Positions 1 through 12,090 of a stretch of 64,000 nt of DNA are shown here, in pieces; within the stretch, counting starts at the first letter, position 1, and every line of letters starts with the position of its first letter. The notes under the pieces are model-generated. The model was not told the DNA's origin. It saw only the letters and a list, made by a program, of their open reading frames with translations, and did no database searches. A program made the translations under genes and the position numbers. This DNA is from Akebia trifoliata (taxonomy: Eukaryota > Streptophyta > Magnoliopsida > Ranunculales > Lardizabalaceae). The DNA lies in contig CM030717.1 in the NCBI GenBank assembly GCA_017979445.1, positions 21,563,288 to 21,627,287 on the forward strand, given 5' to 3'.

Positions 1-312
1 TATCAGCTACCATTGCCTTTTTCATTTTTTTGACCCTTATCAATGTGATGATAATTGTCTCGTAACTCCATAGGACTGCTTGGTTAGAGCTATATGGTAT
101 TGACTTTGGTGAGCGTATAGTTATTAGGGATCGGTCGAGTTTTATGTTAAGGATAAAGGGTGGTGATTGTGATTTGGATGTTGTGGTAGTGGAAGGAATT
201 ATTTGAGGGGCTGATGAAGTATAAGGAATGATGAGTAGCGATCATGAGGATGTAATGTAGGGTATGTGAAGGGGTAGTCAGGTCGAATTTTAAGGAGTTG
301 GCGATGTATAGG
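1..312. other. Left flank, no gene recognised
   Basis: No coding region or transposon end is visible here. The five bases before the first LTR base of element A (308-312) read ATAGG and would be one half of a target-site duplication, but the matching half cannot be seen because the 3' LTR of A is truncated. Confidence 0.5.
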
Positions 313-1073
313 TGTAGACACCCCATTATTGCATTTGCCTAATTCGACAATTTGTCACCCGATTTTGGTATTCCTAATGATAAATATAAAAGAACTCGAA
401 GACTTGTGAGTACTGCTTGATTCGTTCCGTTTCTAGTCTTTTCATCCCCCCTACTCGTCACTACTTGACCTAGAAATTTACGCACGCTTAGGATCGTTAC
501 ACCCTACACCCGACTTAGCATGCATGTACGCATAAGTTCGTTACACAATTCGATAACTTAGAGACCTTGCAACGCTAGAAAAATATAATTTTAGAATTTA
601 GAAATACTCACACAGTGACTAAAAAAAACCTTACGATAAAATTAAAAAAAAAATCTATAAAAATTATAAAAATGACGAAATATGTAAAAGTACCTCCATT
701 GCAATCAAATAAAAATGTAATTTAAAACATCAAATTAAATTTCAAATCAAAATATCGACTAAGATAAAAAAAAAATTTCGAAATCAACCAATCGGAAGGA
801 AAATTAAATCAACCAATCACGACTCATTGGTGGAGAGTTACCGTAGTACGAGTAGCATAGGATCCCCCTCTCTCATTCTTTTAAAAAATAAAAGAAAAAA
901 AAATTCAAAAATAAAAAAAAGAAGAAGAAATCACGTTTCTTCTTCTTCCCCACGTGTTCCACTTCTTCTTTTCCAACTTCTCTCTTCACCCACACAACAC
1001 CCCCTTTCTTCCCCACTCCTTCTCCCTACTCTCTCCCTCTCTCCCTCTCTCACATTTTGATGAGGAACACTAT

Positions 1074-1080
1074 TATAAAA
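1074..1080 (+). promoter_or_regulatory. TATA-like box in the element A 5' LTR
   Basis: TATAAAA follows a long CT-rich tract and precedes a GA-rich stretch, a plausible core promoter in the U3 region. No transcription start was determined. Confidence 0.4.
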
Positions 1081-1366
1081 GAGAAGGGAAGCAACGAATT
1101 AAATGAGACATATTTTTTTGCTTAGCTACCATTAAAAAAAAAAACCTACAACTTTTTTTTTCTCTCCATTTTAAAAATCTGTTGTGGTCTCCCTCATTTC
1201 CACGTTTTCTTCTCTAACATTCCTTCCTCTCTCTACCTTGCACCTCTACCCTTCCCTATCTTCTTCCTCTCCATAAATTAAAAAAAAAATGTTTTTCAGA
1301 CTGCCTCCATTAAAAAATAGTACCCCTTCATGTCCAAGAAAAAAAATAGCAACTTTTCTTCTCCAA

Positions 1367-1700
1367 CCAGTCCCATTTTCGGCATCATCAACATCACCAT
1401 TAGCAGCCCCATCTACCATCACCAACATCACCATTAACAGCCCCATTTTCAGCATCATCAACATCACCATTAGCAGCCCCATCTACCATCACCAACACCT
1501 CCATTAGCAGCCCCATTTTCAGCATCATCAACATCACCCTTAGCAGCCCCATTTACCATCACTAACACCTCCATTAGCAGTCCCATTTTCAGCAGCATCA
1601 ACATCACCATTAGCAGCCCCATTTACCATCACTAACACCTCCATTAGCAGCCCCATTTTCAGCACCATCAACACCCCCATTAGCAGTCCCATTTACCTTT
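1367..1700 (+). repeat. 70-bp tandem repeat in the element A LTR
   Basis: About five copies of a roughly 70-bp unit contain CAGCCCCATTTTCAGC and runs of CATCACCAT/CATCATCAAC. Successive units start near 1437, 1507, 1577 and 1647. The short reading frames through it on both strands look like repeat artefacts. Confidence 0.8.
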
Positions 1701-2570
1701 AGTTTCAACACCATTACAGTCTCCATTAACGGCTTCCAACCATCTCTTTCTCTCCTTTAGGGACGCCACAACAATACAATTTCCAGCCCTATCTTTGTCC
1801 CGCCCCATTGCCTCACTCCTCATCAATTCGTTGCAACAACAAGGTCCGTTGTAGCCTCTCTGCTACCTTCATTTTTTACAGCGAATAGTCACGAGTTTTG
1901 GAGATCATACCTGAAGGAATCGACCCTTGTTATCCCCTCTTAGGTGAGTTTATTTATTTTTAGTTCTTATTTTTATTTTTACTTTTTTACATTTTTGCAT
2001 TAGTTGGATTAGTAGAATATTTCTTATGTATGTTTTCTGTTTTTCTCATTTATTTATCTATTTTTTTATAATTCTCGTTGCATATTAACAAGGTTGGTAG
2101 AATATTACTTTTTATTTTATTTTATTTTTCATTTTGCATGTTTGTTTTTCGTGGATGTCTTTTTTGTCATTTTGTTTGCGTATTGATAGGATTAGAATAC
2201 TTTCTTAGGTAGTTTCCTATATATATATATATTTTTATATTAATAGGTTAGGAAAAGAAAAATTTATGCCTCTATTTTAAATTTTTTTATTATTATTCTC
2301 GACTTCATTTTTATTTTTATTTTTTATTTCTTTTATTTTATTTTTATTTGAATCACTTCACCGATTTTTGGGATATATGTGGCATTAATGGCAACTTTTA
2401 TGTTTTCGAAATATTAATGGATTGATTCGACCATTTTTAGATTGATTGAATTAACTCGCATATATCAAATTGGTGGATCGGCTCATTGGGTGTTTATATT
2501 ATCAAGTAGATTCATTGATTTTTTTTAGCCAATTCGCAAATATTGGAATTCACTACAACATTTTTGATAT

Positions 2571-3735
2571 ACAGCAGCGGTTTATAACAGCGGATAATTT
2601 TATCCGCCGCTATATATACATTTTTTGCAGCGGATAATATTATCCGCCCCATATAGGTAGACTTTTTTGCAGCGGATAACTATATCCGCTGCTATAGGGA
2701 CCCCGACATATCCACTTCCTACTTATTCGGTGCATATAACAGCGGATTAGTATATCCGCCGCTCAAAAAACAATATTTTTTATATAAAGAGTTATGTTTA
2801 GTGATTTTATCTCTGTATCATTTTTTTAAAAATTGAATCTAGCAGCGGATTAATATATCCGCCACTACAAAAATCAATTTTTTATATATAAAAAATTATG
2901 TTTAATGAGTTTTCTTTATCAAATTTTTTTAAAAATTTAATCTAGCAGCGGATTATTATATCCGCCACTAAAAAATCAAAAAAATTTTAATATAAAAAAT
3001 TATGTATAGTAAATTCTGTTTATCAATTTTTTTTAATTGAATATAGCAGCGGATTAGTAAATCCGCCACTAGAAATCAATTTTTTTATATAAAAAATTAT
3101 ATTCAGTGAGTTTTTCTCTTTATCAATTTTTTTAAAAAATTGAATATAGCAGCGGATGAATATATCCGCCGCTATAAGGATCCCTTCCATATTCCATCAA
3201 TTTTTTTAAAATTGAATGTAGCTGCGGAATAGTTTATCCGTCACTAAAAAATGAAATTTTTTTTTATATGAGGTCGGTTAAGTGAGTTGTTCTCGTTGTC
3301 AATGTTTTTTTAAATTGACTATAACAGCGGATTTGCGTATCCGCCACTAAAAATTAATTTATTTATATAAAAAGCTTGGTTTAGTAGGTTTTGTGTATCA
3401 ATTTTGTTAAATTAAAAATTAATTCAAAAGATGATAGGTTAATTTTTATATAATTATCAATTGAATTTAGCGGCGGATTATACTTTCCGCAGCTATAGAT
3501 AGAACATTTTCTATTTAGTACGACAATTTATAATAGCGGATCAAACTTTCCGCAACTGTAGATACAATTTTCTATTTAGTACGGTGATTCATAATAGCGG
3601 ATGCTGATTGCCGCAGCTGCTGTTGGGGTGAGTTTTTTTGTAGCGGATAACCATATCCGCTGCGAGAGAGAAACATATAAAACGACTTACCTACATATGT
3701 TACAGCGGAAAAAAGGATCCGTCTGTAAAATTTTC
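2571..3735. repeat. Left subterminal palindromic repeats of the CACTA element
   Basis: About 15 copies of a degenerate palindrome of the form AGCGGAT(N4-6)ATCCGCCGCT occur, for example at 2591, 2671, 2741, 2842, 2946, 3050, 3150, 3326 and 3641. Spacers are AT-rich and partly similar to each other. Subterminal repeats in CACTA elements are usually binding sites for the element's DNA-binding protein. Confidence 0.88.
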
Positions 3736-6700
3736 TAAATGAAAAAACACAAAACAGCGCGCCAACTTTGTTTCCCTCTTCCCTCTCATTTTCCCTCTCA
3801 TTCATTCATCCATCACTCTCTCTTGTTCTCTCATCTATTGGTTCGTCTGTTACTCTCTCTCTCGTTCTCTCATTTGTTGGTGGATATGCTTGTGAGATCA
3901 CTTCGACAAGTTCGATTGCAAAATCTGGTAAGCTCTCACTCTCTCTCTCTCTCTCTTTCTCTTTCACTCATCTCTTTCTCACTCTCTGCAACCCATCGAT
4001 TTCTATTCGACCCTTCAACATCCATGGAATCGACCACCCAATATGACACAAATTTCAAACCCTAGAGTTTTATCGATTTCTTTTGCTGATTTTGATTTCG
4101 ATTGGTTTCAAGGTTTAATGGCATAGATCATGTTGTAACAATCCTCCCATCTCAGCCGTTGGTTTGACCCATCTGTTGAACTTGTGATTGTGAACCAGTG
4201 CTTGGCCGTCTCTCTGGTTTACCAAAGTTTCAAAATGCTTGTAAATTTCATATTAACACTTGGACACGAGAAATGGAAATGGAAATTACTTACCTCAAAT
4301 GATGTTTGAGGTAGACCATAGTTATAAGATTTCTTGGTTTTTCTAAATATTAAAAAAATCTCCAAATAAATGACTAGCCGATTAAATTACTGAATTAGTG
4401 GATGATTTATTGATAAATCATCAAATATGGTAATATTTTTACCCTTCACCCTCAAGATTTTATTTTCTTAAACATTAAACTCTCAAGAACAAGATATGGA
4501 TGTTGAAGATGATGGGTTTCAGTAAAAAAAATAAAAATCATTTGTATATTCCCAAAAATTTCTGGATTTTTTACAAAAATTTTCTGAATTTATCCAATTA
4601 ACCGAATTAATCCCACTAATGAATAGTTAACGTGTCCGAACTTGGTTACTATGAGGTAGACCATCAAAGTATGCCTGAGATGAGAAGGTATTGTTAGGAT
4701 TCCCTTGAAAAATGAATCTCTAGAAAATCCATACCGATGCCTAGGAATCCTATGTTTTCATTCTCATATCAGCGTTATCTTTGATGCCTAGGAAAAAATG
4801 ACTTTTTCACGACAATAAAATTCCAGCTTCTTTTAATTGATTTATTTATTAAATTATGAAAGGGTAAATCTTGGGTTAGAGAAAATTCTTTGTCTTGTGG
4901 AGAAATTTGTAATCTCATCAACTTGGTGAAATGAAATGACATATGGATAAATTGGCACGCCTTTGTAAATTATTTATATGTTTTCTAGTATACAGGAGCT
5001 GGGGGATAATCTCGTTAACAATAGCCTACTTTTGGCAACTTTACACTTTGTGGATTCTGGTCCAACTACATGAAGCAGTTCCCGGGAAGAGGTACAACAG
5101 ATAAGTGGAGCTTGCACAAGCAGCATTTGGTGAGATTGCATTCCATCACTCACCTTTCTATTGATGAAATAATGATACCCATCTGGTCGATCTGATCCGA
5201 TGATTGTGGCTATCTGATTTTTTAGAGTTTCATTTACTTTGAAATTATTTATTTGCTTGCATGATCTACAACTCTGTGTTCAATCTTTTCACACAAACAA
5301 AATTTCTCTAAATCATGCATTTTTTTTCTTTTAGTGGCATATGAAGCTTACCATTGACCCCTATTTGAAATTTTGTACTGCCCAATTTTCTATTAATAAA
5401 GTGTTGTATACAGTCATGTTTGTAGTTGGATTTGCATATATATATATATATATATATATGTATACAGTATACAATACTGTAGTTAGATGATATAGTTTGA
5501 CAAGCAAGTTTTCTATTCCATAGTTATTTTGTTGGGAATTCACTTCAGGATTCCGGCTAATGATGAGGGTGATTATTTGTTGCATGGTTTTGGTTTATGC
5601 CTATATTTCAATGGAATCTCTCTTGATGATCAATATAGTCCAACCTTTGCGGTGTAGTTAGTATTAGAATTCTAGATCATTGACCAAGTGGTGTCTTGGT
5701 TCCCCAATCCATGGATTAGAGCTCTCTTATTATTATATTAAAGTGAGCCAAGGCTTATGATAAAGAGTTTTATAGTGGTGTGTCAGATTTAGAGCCCAAT
5801 AAGCGAATCCATTAAAATAGAGGAATTGAGCCAACTTATAAGGAAACCCCAATAGGAACTTTCTTGAAATATTGATCTACTGTGTTAACCAAACAACTAC
5901 TCCAAAAGACCAAATTGTTGGAGAGGGTAGAACTATGAATATAAGACGGTTACGAGACTTACTAGGGTGGGTGCTCTGTTAGGGGAGGGGGCGATGGTGT
6001 GAAAGGGGTGAGTAGTAGTGGTAGATGCCATTGTTCAAGGAGGAGGTTAGATTTCATTACTTTTATTTTTTTTCGTTTGTTATGTCTAAGGACTCAGGTT
6101 GTTGATTAGATCTAAAATAAAATGAAAAAAAGAGATTCCTTTGGGTTGGCTAATCAAAGGCTTGACATCAAGAGCAGAGCCATGATTTTCTTGTAGTGGG
6201 GGCAAAATATGATTAGTTGTATAGTTGAAGAACTTGAATGGAGGGAGGTGAGGGTGTGGGAGCAAATGGAGAAAGGTGAGGGAGTGGGGACAAATGGGGC
6301 ATGTAATTAGTTGAAAATATAGGGGTGTCTCAAAGTTCTGTGGGGACAAATGTGATCACGGGGGATGGGAAGTAATTTATTCGTTTACTTCAAATAACCT
6401 TGATAATAATAAAGATTATATATATAAATGTGAAAGCATTATGGTCTTCACCTAAAATATCTCCTTTTAAAATTCCCTTGGGATCAAGGCATACGTGGCA
6501 TGTGTTGAGGTGTGGGAGGAGGGTTTCAATCCTAAAACATCTCCTTTTCAAATTCCCTTGGGATCATGGTGTACGTGGCATGTGTTGAGGTGTGGGAGGA
6601 GGGTTTCAATCATCCACCCTTGGTGCATTGCACATGCCAACACCTACCAGTAATTATTAAATGTTGAATAATGTTGAAGTGACTTCAAATATTGATTTCA

Positions 6701-7021
6701 TATTGTACTTTGCTGACTAGGAGGTGTTTGTGAACTATAAATGCTTTCCATCGAGATATGAGTAAAAGGCATCTATGGCTCTGGTTGGCAAGGTTGTGCA
6801 AGGGCTTAGCCTAAGTCCAAGCTAGATTTTGATCGAGCTATTAATCAGAAATTAATAGAACATATATTGTATCTTAGTTTTGAAGCATCGATTGAATGAT
6901 ACATAGTGATACATTTTTGCTCCCTTTTAATGGTGGAGATGGTTTGTGTTCCACATATTATATTATGTAATATTATAATTATCTTTATTTATTCAATCTG
7001 GAAAATTTACTGATACCTAAT
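3736..7021. other. CACTA interior without recognised gene
   Basis: CT-rich sequence around 3770-3990 resembles a plant 5' UTR. An (AT)n microsatellite lies at about 5437-5459. A short open stretch at about 5020-5130 encodes a peptide containing TLCGFWSNYMKQFPGRG, possibly an exon fragment, which I do not recognise. A direct duplication lies at 6452-6611. At 6749-6780 a segment resembles the loop of the fold-back hairpin near 60.7 kb. Nothing else is supported. Confidence 0.4.
6452..6611 (+). repeat. Two-copy 80-bp direct repeat
   Basis: The two units both contain CCCTTGGGATCA, ACGTGGCATGTGTTGAGG and GGAGGAGGGTTTCAATC, offset by 80 bases (GGGTTTCAAT at 6521 and 6601). The few differences suggest a fairly recent local duplication inside the CACTA element. 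Confidence 0.85.
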
Positions 7022-7229
7022 AAGCCATGTATGATGGGCATCAACGAAGCTGGAAGAGGACCTGTTTTAGGCAATAGTTAGGTATTAACAGAGCAAGATC
7101 CAATCTTTAATAGTTAGGTATGTATGTTTGCGTTTCTGATTTTTTCACTTGTTTCAGGTCCCATGGTTTATGGATGCTTGTATTGCTCTCTTTCCTATCA
7201 AACCACTATTTCTTCCTTGAAATTTGCAG
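7022..7229 (+). pseudogene. Captured fragment of ribonuclease H2 subunit A (RNase HII-type)
   Basis: Two exon-like pieces match the N-terminus of plant RNase H2 subunit A, the catalytic subunit that cuts RNA in RNA/DNA hybrids. Exon 1 (about 7022-7070) encodes KPCMMGINEAGRGPVLG. Exon 2 (7158-7229) encodes a peptide beginning GPMVYGCLYC and ending SSLKFA. The intervening 87 bp end in CAG and the downstream donor is GTAAAAG, so intron structure was kept, as expected from DNA-level capture. The motif is normally GIDEAGRG with a catalytic Asp; here it is Asn. The first intron begins GC rather than GT. Both argue for a non-functional copy. It lies inside the CACTA element. Confidence 0.82.
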
Positions 7230-7502
7230 GTAAAAGGGCTTCCTTTTCTTCTTTCTTTCACTCCTTCTACTTTGATTTGATATGGGTTTTTTGCATTTAA
7301 TGATTTTATCTATCTTATAAACATGGCTTATCAATTCAGTGGAATGCATTTTAAATTCTTGAACTTTTTATGATTCATATGATAGGTTGGATTGAAATAA
7401 GAAAATTATTGGGTGAAATTGTTAGATCTTGCTTTTATTTATGTTTTTCTGATAACATTAGTCTTTATCTGCACTCATGTTGTTTCATGAAAGTCTCTTG
7501 TT
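7230..7502 (+). other. Intron-like sequence after the RNase H2A fragment
   Basis: It begins with a normal GT donor (GTAAAAG) at 7230 and is T-rich. It separates the RNase H2A exon from the next exon-like block. I cannot tell whether it is all RNase H2A intron or contains a fusion point. Confidence 0.4.
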
Positions 7503-7698
7503 GTGCAACCCATCGAGGTGGGTGCGGGAATTTATGGTAACATGGTATGGGTTGAGAGCAATTGTAAAATTGTTTCTTTTAGTATGTCAGATTTAGCAGC
7601 TGTTTCCGATGGGTACTTTTATATGTTTGATCTGCTTGGCAAAGCTCTTGCTGCACCTTCTAGTTATGCCCCCACTACCAAAATGCTCTCTTTAACAG
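7503..7698 (+). pseudogene. Exon-like block of unrecognised origin in the CACTA element
   Basis: An open stretch encodes about 65 residues including GAGIYGNMVWVESNC, AAVSDGYFYMFDLLGKAL and SSYAPTTKMLSL. It ends at a good splice donor (ACAG|GTATTC, donor at 7699). The composition and clean donor look like a genuine exon of a host gene, but I do not recognise the family. The acceptor is uncertain: AG occurs at about 7489 and 7516. It may be a separate capture from the RNase H2A fragment upstream. Confidence 0.5.
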
Positions 7699-8895
7699 GT
7701 ATTCAATTTAATTGGTTCATTAATCACCAGTTCTTGGCTTACATCTAATAAAATCTACTTATTTGAAGGAATGTATTGAGGAACTATAACTCCTTAAGGC
7801 TGATAAAGTGTTAACTTGATGGAACTAAATTTCAAGATTTTGTAAAATGATAGTTCGTCTTTTTGTTTTGGTCTTATAACTTGGTTGGATGCCTAAACAG
7901 TGGGGAAATTATATTCCTTCTGACGATAATGACCCTGATAATAGTGAGGTTTGAGTGTAGAAATGGGGGCACTTTTAGTCTTCCAAATTTTGGTGTAAAC
8001 AAACAACTATGTAACCTTCTCTCAATCTAATAGTAAAGATGTACATATCATGTGCGTCTGTGTGTGTGATTCAAGGAATAACACATGATCATGGCGGTGT
8101 ATAACTAATCCTTGAGATAATTAAGAACAAGATATGCATTATCGGGATATGTATACAATCTTGACCGTTAGATTTCATGCATATCATATCAAACCATGAA
8201 ATGAATTCTCTACCTAACCCTATGAACTGGGTTCATTCTAGTTCACCACCCATCGAGTGAGACTAATCACACGGACACACGCACCATCCCTTTGAAAAGT
8301 CCTACGTGCAACTGGTTGAATCAAGTCAACTGGACCTTAGAGGATGGCTAGTGTCGAAGCCAGGATTTTGCCCATGTGGGGGCAATAGTAACGGATTTTT
8401 TTTTATCCGTTGTTGATATCTGTCACAATAGATTGATACTTTGAAAATTCATATGGGGCAAGTGCCCCTACTGTAAATCCACCCGAGAGTGGCCCCACGG
8501 AATTCATTGCTTAGTTGGGTTTCGAACACTTGACCTACCCTTCTTGTGAAGCATCTAATGCATGGAAACTATCAAAGTCATCGGAAGAGCCGATGCCATG
8601 AGGCACAATGCAGGCCATTTATGACATGGTTGGTACCAACATTGACATCATGGACACTTTCTTCAACTTCTGCTCTCTTGATAGGAAGCTCTGAAGCCAG
8701 CGCATGTTTTTAAGCTTTACAAATCCCATTTTTGAAAAGAAAAAGAATTTCAGATGTTTTTTTAAAAATGTGTTTCCATGTTGACTTCATCTCAAATGGT
8801 TTTAATTTTGTATATTCATGGGCTGCATACCGGCAAACATATATTTTCTTTGAATTAGCTATTAAATTAATATTTCTTTTTGATCATTTCCATAG
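7699..8895. other. CACTA interior, non-coding
   Basis: Intron-like or filler sequence between exon-like blocks. It ends in an acceptor (CCATAG, 8890-8895). No gene seen. Confidence 0.4.
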
Positions 8896-9176
8896 ATAAA
8901 GTGAGATTGGATGTTGTTAGAACAGAGTCCATTTTTTTGGATGGAAATGGCCATGCATTTTGGAGATTGGAAGGCTATTCTGATGAACCACATATATTGC
9001 TTCAAGGTGTGTCTTAACTGCATTATCTTAATGTTTGATTTTACTATCAATTTCACATTCAAGCATTTTTTCCACACAGATATTGGAAGCTGGGATTCTG
9101 TTACTCCTCAGGACAAGTGGTTTACCTACGGTTCTGAACAGTGCAAAGTGGTTGAGGATTATATATCTTGTAAAAG
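8896..9176 (+). pseudogene. Two captured exons of an unrecognised gene
   Basis: Exon 1 (8896-9006) encodes a peptide with VRLDVVRTESIFLDGN then FWRLEGYSDEPHILLQ. Exon 2 (9080-9176) encodes DIGSWDSVTPQDKWFTYG and VVEDYISCKR. The borders are CATAG|ATAAAG, CAAG|GTGTGT, CACAG|ATATTG and AAAAG|GTGAGC. The split codon across the 73-bp intron gives Asp, so the two exons join in frame. LDVVRT loosely recalls the arginine-finger region of TBC Rab-GAP domains, but the rest does not fit and I make no functional call. Confidence 0.55.
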
Positions 9177-10104
9177 GTGAGCATTATTCTTGTTCAAGCC
9201 TAACTTATGGTTCATCTGTGCCCTATTGCTGCTTCTATTGCTTAATGACAAGAGGATTAGTTAAATCTTAATAAGTCTATGAAGTATATCATATATAGTT
9301 TAGTCATGGGGTATATAACAGTCTAGTAGCAACATCTGGAATGTAGCTCTGATTCTAGTGTCATGTGGTTCCTACGAAGTGCCAACTTAACATATCGTAC
9401 CTTGTCAAGCTTGTCTTCAACCCGTGACATTATTTGTTTTATTTTATTTTTATACTTATCGAACCTTGTCAAGCTTGTCTTCAACCCACAATGGAATAGA
9501 CATGACTTGGAATCATATTGTCCTGAGTCAATTTGGATCATTTGGACCTGATTCAATACAAGTAAAAAAACGTAATGGTCTATTGTATGGATTGACCATA
9601 GTTAGCCAAAATTCACCACCTCATAACATGAATCCTGATCATGCATTTTATTCACTTCATTCTAGGGCATAGAACAAAAGACATGGATGTCCTTTCTGAC
9701 ACTTGAATACAATAGACGGAATTTACCTTTGAGAGATTTTTCAAAAGTTGGGATAACTTAAAGAGAAAATAATAACCCTGAATTTATTAGTAAATCCAGT
9801 GGCAATAAGCATTAAAGGATGTGAATCAGCCCAATAATGCAGCTAAGATCATTCAACATGCTCTGTGAAATTAGAACTTTGACAAATTTACAATATCTTA
9901 GCCACATATTTGTGTGGTTCATGTTGGGAGCATAATGTGGAGTTTGTTTTCAAGTTACTATTCAATGAATGTTCATAATATATACCGGAACTTATAAAGA
10001 TTTGTATATGCATGTTGAAGTTTGGTTTTTGGTTGCTTGTAGAAATATACTGCAATGTACCAGTTTTATATCCTGATATCTGCATGGAATTTCGATTGCT
10101 TCAG
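9177..10104. other. CACTA interior, no gene seen
   Basis: Contains two near-identical 25-bp pieces (CCTTGTCAAGCTTGTCTTCAA) about 70 bp apart near 9400-9485. The block ends in a CAG acceptor at 10,102-10,104 before the myosin fragment. Confidence 0.4.
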
Positions 10105-11599
10105 GGAACTCCAGTGAACATTATTGTAGGTTCTCACGTATGGGTTGAAGACCAAGCATTAGCTTGGATTGATGGAGAGGTATCTAAGATTAATGGCACG
10201 GAAGCTGAAATTCGAACTAGTAATGGGAAAACGGTATGATAGGCTGCCGACAATATCAAGCTCTCATTTCCTTGAATACTTCCTATGGAAATTAAGATGC
10301 CAATTCTCATGCAGTTTAATATGTATGCTTGCACCCATGATGCTTAACCTCCTCATGTTCAGAAACATTTAAGGGCATTTTCTTGGCTAAACTGCTTCAA
10401 GTCGGATAGACTAATTCTAACATGATATGTTGCAATGAATAAATGAAAGATTATATCATGTATACTCCTTTTTATTCATTTGTAATTGTTTCTATGTTTT
10501 ATAATCTGAAAGGTTCAATGTTCTTCTAGTTCTTCTTGTCACTGTCAACAATATCTGGCACTATTTGCATTTTCTTTTCCTCATTGCCTAGTGCTGGTTT
10601 CCCATTGTGGTAAGAGATTCTGTCCATAATTGTTTCATATCACTTGCTCTAGTGCCTTTTTTCTTTTCTATATCAAATTATACAATAAAATCTTCTATCC
10701 CATGGTTCTTCTTGAAGATTAAGTAGCCTTCATATGCATTTAGATCTCTCAAGTTGTCCCTTTAATGTCAAATTTTGCCTAGCATAATAAGGTCATGCCT
10801 GTGTATATTCTCAAAATTATTCTGTCTTTATAAATCTAACCAAATTATTTTCTCTTTACAAGTCAATCCAGTTTGTGCAATTCACTGGCCAAATGACTCT
10901 TTTTTGTACAAGTTCACGAGTTACTACATTACGTTCCCCTGCACCCAGAAAAAAATTCAAAATGAAAAGGACACACTTTTCAATACCTACTTGCTACAGT
11001 TGCATAGTTGATGGAGAAACGCGTGGTTCAGATGCATTTCCATATGTCATGTTTCAAATCCTGAGTATCAGTTAATTTAAAATTTAAGAATAATGTGTGA
11101 CTTGAAGTTACAAGTTAATACCCCGAAATATCATGGGTATTGATTGTTAATATTATTAGTGCTGTGTCATGAAATTTTTGCTACTTTGATATTATTCAGG
11201 TTGTTGCCAATTTATTGAGAATATATCCGAAGGATAAAGAAGCTCCTGCTGGTGGAGTGGATGACATGACAAAGCTATCTTATTTGCATGAACCTGGAGT
11301 CCTGCAGAATTTGTCAACTAGATATGAACTCAATGAAATCTATGTGAGCTTTTCTTGTTGTTGTTCTTGTTCCTTATTTTCTTTTTCTTTTTTTTGAGTT
11401 AATTTTTGCTAAAATCCTCAAAACTAAGGGTTGTGCTATAATTGGTATGTCCTAATCTTTGATATCATGGCAGACTTATACTGGAAACATTCTTATTGCC
11501 ATCAATCCATTCCAAAGATTGTCTCATATATATGATGCTCACATGATGGAACAATACAAGGGAGCACCATTTGGAGAGTTAAGCCCTCATGTCTTTGTT
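10105..11599 (+). pseudogene. Captured 5' part of a plant myosin XI gene
   Basis: Three exons with intact borders are visible. Exon a (10,105-10,233) encodes the SH3-like N-terminus, with [13 protein letters not shown] and AWIDGEV. Exon b (11,200-11,343) includes [18 protein letters not shown] and RYELNEIY. Exon c (11,474-11,599) includes [16 protein letters not shown] and MMEQYKG, ends at SPHVF, and is followed by a stop at 11,600. Introns of 966 and 130 bp have GT/AG ends. Myosin XI moves organelles on actin. The piece covers roughly the first 115 residues and stops before the P-loop, so no motor could be made. The start codon exon is absent. The CACTA right subterminal repeats begin about 50 bp downstream. 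Confidence 0.93.
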
Positions 11600-11639
11600 T
11601 AAATTCAGGATGAAAAATATATTTTTTTTTTTAAATTTA

Positions 11640-12090
11640 AAAATGACCTATTGCAGCGGATCTTAAAATCCGCCGCTATATGCTGTATATTTTTATTAAG
11701 TAAAAATTTACCTATTGCAGCGGATCTTAAAATCCGCCGCTATATGCTTTATATTTTTGTTAATTAAAAATTTTCTTATTGCAGCGGATATTTAAATCCG
11801 CCTTTATATGTTGCATATTATATTATTTTTAAATTGATCTATTGCAGCGGATATTAGGATCCGCCGCTATATGTTAAATATTCTATTAATTATAAAAAGT
11901 GATCTATTGCAGCGGATATTTATATCCCCGCTAAAGATAGTACATTTAACAGCGGATACTATTTTCCGCTGCTACATTTAGCGACCGAGGCAACAACGTC
12001 GAATCTTGTTTCCGCTGCTCATCGCCGCAATATCTTTTACCGGCGGAAATATTACAATATAGCGGCGGAAAAATCCGCCGCTGTAGACCA
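11640..12090. repeat. Right subterminal palindromic repeats of the CACTA element
   Basis: About eight copies of the AGCGGAT...ATCCGCCGCT palindrome occur (11,656, 11,718, 11,782, 11,845, 11,911, 11,950 and two degenerate copies to 12,082). They match those at the left end in sequence and spacing and so support pairing of the two ends as one element. Confidence 0.88.

Larger units (their letters stand above)
313..2550 (+). repeat. Element A 5' LTR, first part
   Basis: It starts TGTAGACACCCC. The first ~380 bases match the 3' LTR from 34,748, with internal deletions. The rest holds AT-rich sequence, a long pyrimidine tract (about 920-1060), a TATA-like box and 70-bp repeats. The LTR continues after the CACTA insertion at 12,108. 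Without the insertion it is about 3.2 kb. The middle part has no second copy to compare with, so its membership rests on the flanking LTR pieces. Confidence 0.75.

Noticed and set aside
1246..1507. Short frames on both strands in the LTR of element A
   Set aside because: Simple-sequence and 70-bp repeat composition, no start context or homology.
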